The translations under genes were made by a program, and so were the position numbers. Shown here piece after piece: positions 51,480 through 62,600 of a DNA stretch of 64,000 nucleotides. The stretch is from Pycnopodia helianthoides. Lineage: Eukaryota > Echinodermata > Asteroidea > Forcipulatida > Asteriidae. Location of the stretch: contig CM063246.1 in NCBI GenBank assembly GCA_032158295.1, positions 1,397,371 through 1,461,370 on the forward strand, written 5' to 3'. How positions within the stretch are numbered: position 1 is the stretch's first letter; every line of letters starts with the position of its first letter. The notes beneath the pieces are model-generated. The model had not been told where the DNA came from, did not search any database, and was given only the letters and a program-made list of their open reading frames with translations.

Positions 51480-53498
51480 TTTGGTCCTTGGAAAAAAAGT
51501 AGGACATTTTATTGACCACAAGGGCTGACCTTCTGCATGTACACACGACTTTTCTGGCTATTTAATAAAAGATTTTGCTGATTTTGTTTCTGAAAATCGG
51601 AAATCGGACTTAAGTAGGGAGAATATCACGCCTGTTTAGAATGCTGTCTTTGGTTGACATTCATCGTGTTTTCCCTTTGCGCATCAAAGGAAGCCTTTCA
51701 AAAGGACGTAATTAGTGTAAAAAAAAAAAAAAAAAAAAAAAAAGAAACTTCTAAAAACCCGGTATAATGATGTTGCTTCTTCGCTCCATTTCTATTACAC
51801 CTGTATCTGCAAAAAACATATTGGAGGTGTGAAAATAAAAGGTTGATTAAATTAAAAACCCTTTGCGTAGCACTATACTAACCACATAGAGACTCCTTCT
51901 GCCATATATCGGGCATGGTATATATATCTACATACACAAGGACACACCTTACTACTCGTTAACAATATCAGAATCGAAGAGATGATAATTCAAATCGTCG
52001 GCTCAGTGCTATAAGGTCGTTAATTGCTTTTTCATTTCCCTAATGATCAAAAGGTCGTTAAATGAAAAATGAGTATAAATTTTGAAAAAAAACTTAAAAT
52101 CTGCGAATAATTGTTTTACTTATAATCATGTTCTTTTCAAATAATTATTGCACATCTTGATCAATAAACTCCATTTACCAAGAGCTCCAAAGTGTGCAAA
52201 AAGCGATCTATATGAAAACCATACTAACTGCACTAACGACCTTAAGTACTGAGGTGACGAAATGATGATTTTCAAATTCTATGATTACAACGATTCAGCC
52301 TAAATGGTAAGCTTTCATATCTATAAACAAATTTGACATACAATATTGCACGTTGATAATTTGACTATGATTAACATGAGATTAGAATGTTCAAAGAATA
52401 TATTGAAAGATGGCGGAAGGTCTGTTAGTGTAACATTGGGTGGGGGAAGTTAGTTAAGATAAACCTTTAAACGTTTTCCCTTAACAGTGGTCCGCTGACT
52501 AAAATACTAGTTAAAGTTGATGGCAAAATTTTCGCTAAATTTAACCCTTTATTAAAGAATTTTTTCTCTGAACTAATTTTGACAGATGATGCTCTTTCAA
52601 AATGAAAAACATACAAAAGATTTGCATATGCCACAGATAATGCACACAATACATTATAGCATGTAAAAAATTTGTGTACATGGCTGATGGATGTGAGATA
52701 ATGTCGGGTCCCAAAAATAATTAATTTTAATTTTTTTTTATTAAAAAAAACAATTAATTATTTTTTTTTTATTAACTACCACTTATCATTGACTGAATTT
52801 TTTTTGCGCAAAAAACTTTTAAAAGCTTATAACTTAAAAAAAAAGAAAAAAAAAAAGATTTAAAATATGTTTTATAAATTTTCAGGTCAGATCAGCTTAA
52901 AATCCTCCCCATGTTGTCAAAGAACTATGACGTCAGTGAAAAGAATCTATGACCTTATATCACCGTACATTAATGAGTGTTCACAAAGCTCAGTATTTGA
53001 TACGTCAACGTAGAATGTAACAGGCAGTTGAAGTCAATGAATTGTATGACTCCATGCACTTATCATGAACTGCAAGTTTACCGACTAAACCGCTTAAAAC
53101 GTTCCGACTACTTCTCACATAAAAGAATTGTTGCACCATTTTTGGCTTTGAAAAGACAACAAACTTGCAAATATAACTCAAGAAATTATCAAGTTGCAGA
53201 GATGTGAGACCCCAATCAGTAGTTCATACAGGTTGAATTCACTAAATTTAGCTTGAAAAGGCGAACAAAACCGACCAATAAAAAAATGAAAGTAGGATTT
53301 GCAAAAATAACAAAATGTAGAAATGCTCATATAATGCGTGTCATGTGATATCATTTTTGCCACACATCTTTGTCACATGGTAGTGACACACAGTGTCCAC
53401 AAAAAATAGAAAGCAGTTGAGCTCAGCATTCTGCGGATTCTATTCCTAAAGAAAGATATTAAAAGTGACACCTCTCGCTGGATTGTCTTGACCTGTTC
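51480..53498. other. No gene seen; likely NAPG 3' flank or 3' UTR near the right end
   Basis: Very AT-rich, with a poly-A run at 51720-51742 and several AATAAA/TTTATT signals. I cannot place the NAPG polyadenylation site. Confidence 0.4.
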
Positions 53499-53630
53499 TC
53501 AAAGGAGTCCACCAGCGTACTCATCCTCCTCATCGTCCTCTTCTTCCAGTCCTCCTGATGCACCCCCGGCAGTCTTCTTAGGCCGACTTCCTCCCCCTGG
53601 TACACGCAGCGACCTGGCAAGCTTGACGTA
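53499..53630 (-). CDS. NAPG: NAPG last exon
   Basis: CATCCAG acceptor, then YVKLARSLRVPGGGSRPKKT, a Gly/Ala stretch, EEEDDEEDEYAGGLL and TGA. Matches YAKLGLSLVVPGGG... and the DEYSGGLC end of the human protein. Confidence 0.95.
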   Translation of the reverse strand, partial: YVKLARSLRVPGGGSRPKKTAGGASGGLEEEDDEEDEYAGGLL

Positions 53631-56600
53631 CTGGATGGGAGAGGAGATGGGGTTGAGGTTAACAACAAATTGATTTCTTACTTAAAGTGGAATCATGACC
53701 AAAATTTATAGACACCCTCAAAATCACGCACAGCTCTGTGTCACATACAATCTGTGGATGTTTCTTTGTTCTGTACACTTCAGAAAAAAGCCTACTCTTC
53801 AACACTGTAAAAAACACTGTTTTAACACTACATCTGAAGTGTGGACTTGAGAGCAAGAGAGGTCCACATAATGCAGGGACTTAAACACTATGTGGACTTA
53901 CACACGTCCACACAGTGCTTTTTACAGTGTTGAGGAATATGATTTTCCTTAATAAACAGAACAATGGAATGTCCACAGAGTGCCTGCAACACGGAGCTTT
54001 GTGAGTGGACATGTATAAGTCCACATAGTGTTTCAAGTCCCTACACTGTTCTCACTACCTCTTTTGTTCTCAGGTCCACACTTCGTACGTAACGTTTAAA
54101 CACAATTCACGAGTCCTTCAGTTTATAACAACAATAAAGAAGAAAATTTGTTCAAAGCCCTGGTGCCTGTCCGACAGGTGCTCTTGGCGCTTGAGGAAGG
54201 AACAAATTTGAGAGTTTGGATTATCTGAGTGAGTTTGGTTGTACAGGTGAGATTTGATTCTTGTCTTGATTGATGTGATAGATGGGGATGATTTGAGGGT
54301 CAGTGGGAGTTGGTTCCATCCTCGGGCTGATGCAGCACTGAAGGATCTGTCTCCCCCGTAGATTAGAGATCCAGGTCTCGATTTCACAAAGAGCCAAGAT
54401 TGATCTTAACTGCAAATCACTCGTAAATGCTAAGCAAAGCGCGATGTCACAATACAAATCACTATGGTGATACTGACAACTCATCTTTTTTTCCTTTTTT
54501 TATAAGGTTTTGTGAAGGTATTTTTCTAATTTGTTTTAACCTTTCTTATATATGCCCCTGTATGTGTATTTTTTGTGCGTATTTGTAATATATTTCTATA
54601 TTTATTTGTATATTTATATATTTTTAGATTTCAATTTATTGTTGTTTTCTTTTGGACCAGCTGGAGAGGAGAGCCTCTAGACAGGAATTCTAAATATAGA
54701 TGAATCTTAGTGCTTTGTGAAAATCGGCCCCTGGGTTCAGTTTCACAGAGCTCTTTCTAAGGCACCTTCTCAAATCTATTCCAGGACAAGTTGCAGAAAA
54801 GTTTATCCACAAAGGGTAAATCATTGAGGAAAAGTTGCGGATGGATTTTTTTATTCGCAAATATCTTGACAGACTCCCCACTGAGCCATGCCTGATTTTA
54901 TCACTCAAAGACACTCTTCAGTCTTATTAATTCTGCAAAGTCAATGAAACCCGCTGGTCGTTGAACCCTGCTAGTTGATAAGAACCTCAAGGTCTGTGGT
55001 TTAGTCGTCTTGTAAACAATTTGCCTGGTCCTGTTGCAATACTTCCCTCTCAAATTTATCCACAATATAATTGGACTACTTGGGGATATCTTATGGGTTG
55101 GAAAATCAATTATCCACAAGTTATCCAGGAATAGTTTTGACGGTGCCTAAGCAAAGCAAATACGCAGTATACATCTATGTTTAGGGTATTATACAGGATT
55201 GGTAGAGCTGACAAAATAGTCGCAGACAGTGTTCATGTTTTCTGTGATCAACCATACAAATGAAACAAAAAACCTGTGAACATTTGGGCTTAATCCATTG
55301 TGCGAGTCAGGAGAAAATAGTAAAAACCTTGCAATTGTTTTTTTAGCATGTACCGGGGTTAACACATTATTCTTAATTTTGTAACAACCAAAATCAGCTG
55401 TTGCGTTTATTTTAAGGTGTTTAGTTAGCTTTCTGAAATATGGCTTCATTTTAATGGGAAAATATTTCACAGAAAATATGATTCTAGTATGAACTTCAAA
55501 ATTAGTAAGCTTTCAGAACAAAGGTAAACAATGTTTTTAACAATCCTGTATAATACTTTTAACTCAAACAGTTGGTGAGGCATGATCTACTTTCAAAGGC
55601 CAATCCAACTCTGACCTAAAGTGATTACGTACATCATTATCCAGATAGGTGAAATACGGCATCAAGAGGACCTTGTTGATGGCTTCCTGATCCTGTTGGT
55701 CAAAGCCTTCCAGAAGCTCCTCAAGAAGAATTGAGCATTCATCCATGGCGTACCCATCAATACTGCATCAATCAAAGAATCAGATCAAACATTAAACGGA
55801 TTAGAAATAATAGAACATTATTATTATTACTATTATTTATTTTACCGAGACAGACATCGTACAAAAATACCAAAATGTAAACGCGAAAGAACATCAAAGG
55901 TGCTGGGGGTATGATTTTAGGCCGATTTGACCCTAAAATTTAAATTTATATTTTAAACAGCTATAGCTAAATGTATTTTGTGTACTGTATTTTAGATACA
56001 GATCAAACATAAAACTGATTTAAAATAGTAGAACAAAGACAACAATTATCATTATTATTATTACTATTATTTATTTTACCGAGACAGGCATCATACAGAA
56101 ATACCAACATGTAAACGTGAAAGAACATTGAAGGTGCTAGGCATTTTTGGGGCCGATTTGACCCCAAAATTAAAAAAATATATTTTAAATAGCTAGAGCT
56201 AAATGTATTTTGTGTACTGTTCGTTATATATCCAAAAGTTATCTGATTTTTTTGTTTTGAAATGTTTTTCGTTTTGCAACAGTACCATCTGTCAAAATTC
56301 ATTCTGAAAAAAAAAAAGTTTTTAAAAGTTACTTTCGGCAAAAATCGGACCATGCAACATTAAGGTAAACAGCAAACAGTGACTTAACAGTAACTACACT
56401 TTAAGAAGGAAACACGAACAAAACAGGATAAAAGACTTTCATATTTGAAATACATCAGGGGTAAGGAATACTAGTTTTACCGATGAGTTATAAGCACTGT
56501 ATACTAAGTGCTTTACAGAGTCCTGCGAAAATTAAAAAAATTCTACACGGGTGGGATTCGAACCAACATCCCCTGCATTCTAGAGCAGATATCTTAACCA

Positions 56601-59600
56601 CTAGAAGGACGAGAGACCAGTTTGAATCCTGAAATTAGCAGCGGGGAACGAGAAACAATTTCATAGATGTAATAGTAGACACAATCGGCGACCGGAGTCA
56701 CGTGATTCATAGTGGGTATACCAGGCCTGGAATTACACGTAGGGCATGGAGGCCATGGCCTTCGTTGCCCTGGTCTTGGCCTTGGTGCCCCTTCAAAACT
56801 TCCCCATAGACTTTGAGATTTTCCAATGGAAGTGCCCTTTACAAAATGAAAATGGCCTTGCCCTCTCCAAGGTGAAATTCCAGGCCTGGTATACAATGTA
56901 AACAAACCAAGAAAGCGACGCCCAGTGTGCCTGGAAATGCATGACTGCTTCCAGTGCTGCTGCCGAATGGTGGGAAGCAGTCATGCTTTTCCATGCACAC
57001 TACGTGTCCCTTACTTGGTTTTTTCACATTGTATACCCACTTTGAGTCATGTAACTCCGGTCGCCGATTGTGTGTTTTGCAGCTGGGATAAATTGTTTTA
57101 TCATACATCGATGTGTGATACACAATTTGTACTCAGTGCTCTCCTGAGCCCTGCAGAATGAGATTGCACCATGCTTGAAGGCTCCATTTTTAATTTGTCC
57201 AAAACTAAGACGATTTCAGTCCTCCAGCAATAGCCTCCAGTATGTCTTACTGTGTCAACTAGTTTTTCATTCATGTACTTACTTGTCTTTTTTTTGTCTT
57301 ACTTTCATTTCTCTTGTATTTTTCATCTCAAAGTGCATAGAGACTTCCCTGTGAATGTGATATGCGCTATACAAGAATGGTTCATTATTATTATTAAAAG
57401 AAAGTCCTCATTTTAGTGAAATTATGTCGGACAAACGCAATACATATTTACCTCATGGCTACCTGGCAGACCTTGCTAGCAGCAACAAAGTCATTACGGT
57501 GTAGATGGATAAGCACGGTAACAGCTATTAACTGAAAATAGAGTCAAATTGTCAAACTTGATTTAAAAAATAACACTTAGATTCATCTGAAGATGAGTTG
57601 TCAATATCACCACAGCAATTTGTATTGTGACATCACACTCTGCTTAGCGATTAGGATTGATATGCATCTTAAGATCAATCTCAGCTCGTTTGTGAAATCG
57701 AGCCCTGCATAACTAAGTAATAATAACATTAAGTTATGAAACTTTTTTAGCCTTAGACAAAGACTCTGCTAGGGTCAAAACATCAGGCCATTAACTATTT
57801 TTTGCATTTATACCATAGGTCCTTTTGGTGGGCAGTTTGCAACAGCTAATTCAACTTTCTCAATTCTAACACTTGATACATATTCTGTAGTGTTTGAGAC
57901 AGGCTATCCTGTCCTGAAAGTTAATGACAGCCAGAAGGTCATAATTCCTGTTGGCCCTGTCCTCTTTCAAAATATTCCCATACTTATTGATTTTTCCACA
58001 GCAGTAAGGCCAAAAAAATAAGGGCTCTGTTTCCGGTTCCCCGACCGACCCTAGTTTTTAAGCCGCGACCCTAAACTTTTTATTCGGCCTTTAAACAAAA
58101 CGGGAAAAAAACATATTTTACCTGGAAGAAAATGTCTGACTTTTACCAATTAACCATGTTTTAGGCAACATTTGAAATAAAAACCAGAACATATCAAGAA
58201 GAATTTACAGATATCTCCGTGATTTGAGCCTGCGATGTCCAACGACTCGACTACGAGCGAAAAATACCCACAATTCAATTCGCACGTGTGTGTACACGGC
58301 ACTGTATGAAGTGCATTCCACGGGTTTGCGCAATCTGCAGATTGCACACATTTTTGCCAAACCGGCCGCTTGAACTGCTAATCTAAAGAGCGCAAACTGA
58401 AGATTGCGCTCAATTTGCAAGGTCGGGCAGATTAACTGCCAAATCTGCAGAGCGCAAACTGCAATTTTGCCTAATTCGTTGTGCAAATTTGTTGATTGCG
58501 CTCCACACATGAACGATCGTGGACGTATCGTCAATCGTATCGGAATAAAAAAAAATAGCAAAATAAAAAAACTTTCCGACCTACCGACCCTATTTTTAAA
58601 TGACATGTAATCGGAAACAAAACACTTGTTTTTTTTTGCCTAAGCTGAAATAACTGAATATTATTTGGTCTTTACCCTTACACCGATGTGTATTAAGCAC
58701 TGTATACTCAGTACTTTCCAGAGTTCTGTGAAAAAAAATCCACAGGCATATAACTTTGGTGGGATTCATGTTTCTGTTAATGAAACCAAGGGACCCCAAA
58801 AAGTGCTTAGAACAGTGACCATAGGCCTAAAGATACTGCGTAGAGAAGATGATGAAGAAATGTTCAGTTTTAGATGTGGGAGGAAAACCACAAATGGGGA
58901 AAACCCAATCCACATGCAAGAACAAGATAGAGCCACAAACAGTTTCTTCTGATAAAGACCTTCATCAATTAAGACTTTAAGACTTTAAGACTTAATTATT
59001 AAGACTTTGTCTTAAGACATCAAACCCACCTTATAAACAGCTCCTAAGTTCTCCACAACGTCGTACATATTTCTTGTTTTTTCAAGAAGTTGGAGAGCCT
59101 TGTCGTAGTCTCGAGCCTTAACAGAGAGTCTGGCTGCTTTACTCAACAACTCCACGGCTTGTCTCAACCTATCCTCATTCTAAGGGGGGAGGGGGGAATG
59201 TTGACATATAGATGATTTGAGCAATACAAGAGTATGCATGCATTAAACAGATATGCAACTTTGTAATAGACTGTGCAAGTCTTGCGCATATTCAAACTTC
59301 CGGGACCACCAAGATGTTCCCAACCATATTGAAACTGATGAGCTATTATGTTTCTTCAAATACTTAAATTTAACATAGTCTATGGCTATCCAAATTATAT
59401 CATATTGTTGGGATAGTTAAATTTAGCCATGAAATATCCTGAAAGTAAAAAAGACTTAACAAATCCACAAAGAAAACCTGAGAATAAAACTTGACCTTGG
59501 TAAACAATTACAAATTTTGCCCAACTGCTACTATAAGGGATGTCGCATCGTTCAGCCAATTACACTGACTACTAGTACCAATTCAACCAAGCTTTACATA

Positions 59601-62600
59601 GGATCAGCCAGAACCATACCAGTTTGATCACAGCCCAGGGCTCCAGGGGTTTGGGAGGATAAGTAACTGTAAGTGTTGGAGTCATGGATGGGCTAGTTTT
59701 AGAAAACTTTCCAAAATGCAGCCTGTGATTTTTGAGGCATTGCATGGTGAGGTCTCAGTGTATATTTGGTTTGCGGTAACACCATGTGTATATCTACTTT
59801 GCTGTGAAGATTATGTTCTTTGAAGAACTAGTCTTGCTATTCTACTGCCGCGGAGTAGATTTTCGGAATGCAGGAGACTTCTCAGTTCTGAAAACTACTG
59901 TCCTGCTTATTAACTACTACCTGGGTGGGAGGTAGGAAATCGGCCTGGACTACTACTTTAGCCTTGTGGATTGAGGGGACTTCTTGTTACTAACTTCACT
60001 GCCGCGGAGTGAGTTCTCATTCGGTTTCAACGTTTCGACTAGCCTGCTCTAGTCATCGTCAGGAGGCACGCAGTCCTTGTGGACTTCAGTTAATGAAACA
60101 AGACTGGCGTTTTCACTGGATTGATCCATTCGGGACTCATTTAAAGAACGAACACTTTTACCAAAATAAACAATCAACGATTACCATGAAGATTTTATGG
60201 GATAATTTTTACAACCGCCCTGCGGTACAGTACAGCTTACCTCTGCTATTTCACTGGCTGAGATGTACAGATTGCAGGCTTCAGGGGCGTTTATCGTCTC
60301 AATCATTCTATCAACAAAAGACAATGAATCGTCCTTATTTACATTCATTATCAGTCTTTAAGAGATTGGAAAGAATTATTTGTATTAATCATCATCTATG
60401 AATGTATGTCATTAGGGATTTTGAACCAAGAAACAAACAACTGTTACATTTATACTGTAAAAAAATCCCTTTGTTTATAATATCCAGGTCGCAGTGAACA
60501 GAATCTAGTCCATATTTGGTGGGGCAATTTTCTTCAAAATCCTATTTTTAAATCATCCAGCCAACCAGAAAGGCTTGCACCGCAAACAAACAAAAAGACA
60601 CCCTTAAAACAAAAGAAAGTAAAAACAAATTGAAAGGAAGAGAACAAGGGTCCAATTTCATAGAGCTGCTTTAGCACAAAAATAAGCTAAGCACAACAAA
60701 ATTATACTTAGCAGAATAAGGCTACCAGCCAAATACCATGCCTGAATGCAGCAACTGTGACTGGTATCCTGCTCATTTCTGCTAAGCAGGGAATTGTTAA
60801 CAAGCAATACTTTCTGCTTCAGCAGCTCTATGAAATTGGGCCCCTGAACTAAGTTTAGGTTTTTCTATGACTAAGTCAGGACAAACTGCCGCTTACTTTG
60901 CTGCTTTTTCCAGAGTGATTGCGGCTGTGTCCCCAGTGCCGTGTTCTCGGTACAGCATGGCAGCTCGTTTGATCAGATGCACTGCTTCCTCGTATCCTTC
61001 ATATCCTGAGATTCATAGAAATAAAATATACCCAGCTTCAAACTCCCTCCACAAACATTCAAAGAGAATATGGAGATTATTCAGAATGACTGATGTCGAT
61101 GTCCATCATATGAGAAAAGATAATTAGGGATGGGATGTTTAGGTTACGCAGGCACTAATTTACGCGAAACGCAATCAGTACATACTGGTATTCAATCTAA
61201 AATCTGCTTGTGTTAACTTAGTACGCGAGCGTACGCCCAACCGTTGAGCTTGGCATGCATATCCTTCACAAAACAGAGTCGTGGCTGTGTGATTTGGCTC
61301 GGTCCTTTATCACACGGCCACGACCCTGCCGGTTTTAAACGGCTCGTAAAGACCTTGTCACCTTCTCTTTTATTCCCTTACTCTAATGACTCAGCCTACA
61401 AAACTAAAATCTCTGGAGAATTTGCCGGGTTAGAATTCAAGTGTGAAAAAGCTAGGTCAACCAAGTTTTCCCAGGATTTTCCGAGAAAAAGTGTCTAGTG
61501 TGAACAGGCTTTACACGGGTACAAACATACTAGGATCTTGAGTGAGGCAGAACCTCAGCTTGATGACACCAACGGTCACAGATCTAAACAAAACAAATAA
61601 GACCTTGGATTGTAGTGAACGGCTTGCTGCAGTTCTGTGTAGAAGCTAAAGAGTTTTCCAGCTTCATGAAGGAAATCCCCATCAGTTTGGATCTTACCTT
61701 TAATGCGACAGCTGCTTGCTCATACGCTTTGCCTGCATGGAACAATCTGAATCAATGAGTTAAGTGAAAAACAAAAAACAGGATGTAGCCTACTGAACTG
61801 ACGAAGTAATTTATCGTATATTTATGAACATATGGGTCTGGTGAGTTATCTAGAAAAAGGACACAGGTTTCAAACTAAACCAGTTTAATGCAGGGATCTT
61901 CCAGTTTTTTCACTTCCATCCTGACTGGATTATTTGCTCAGAATTGTCGGAATCATTTTTCTTTGAGAGTACCAATGGCACAAAGAAAACATGATTTAAA
62001 CACAGCCACTTTTGCAATTCTGTGTCGTGTCATGGCCGAGTGGTCTAGTTCACCAGACCCAAGCTCTAGTGTTTTCAGCAGCAGAGTGTGGGTTCGAATC
62101 CAAGTCATGACACTTGTGCAAGGCACTTAACCATAATTGCTTGTAAAAAGTTGGGAAGGTATAAGTGCATTCTGCTCTACCAGCCAGGCTCCAAGTGGAT
62201 GATACCCACAAAAAAAACCTACAATCATTCTACCAATAGTTTGGATATCCACTGCAAACATTTCCTAGCCTAACAAGTTAACATCAAAAGGATACGCCTT
62301 GCATTGTCGATGGCAATCAGCTGCCTTCATGTATGTCTCCTTCGCTTTTTCATATGACTTGGCATGTCGATAGCAAAGGCCTGTTCCGAGTAAAGATAAA
62401 GAAGAAATCACTCAATAGTTTGTTTGTTGGATTGACAACTTTCAATGTGGTTTATCATTCATTTCATGATGAAACCTAGACAGAAAGGGAAGAAATAAGA
62501 CAATCAGCAAAGAACATGGGTTACTGATCAGTGATCAGTTTGGTTAAGTTTAGCTTAACCCTCTTGCCGTCTGACCATTTAATACCATTCACTGTGGTTT

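Noticed and set aside
56594..56905. 103-codon minus-strand frame (SPWRGQGHFHF...)
   Set aside because: Mostly the CCAGGCCTGG foldback element, present elsewhere as non-coding DNA.
61501..61560. Possible extra NAPG exon (SVTVGVIKLRF...)
   Set aside because: It has a good acceptor but a stop in the NAPG phase and no similarity to gamma-SNAP.
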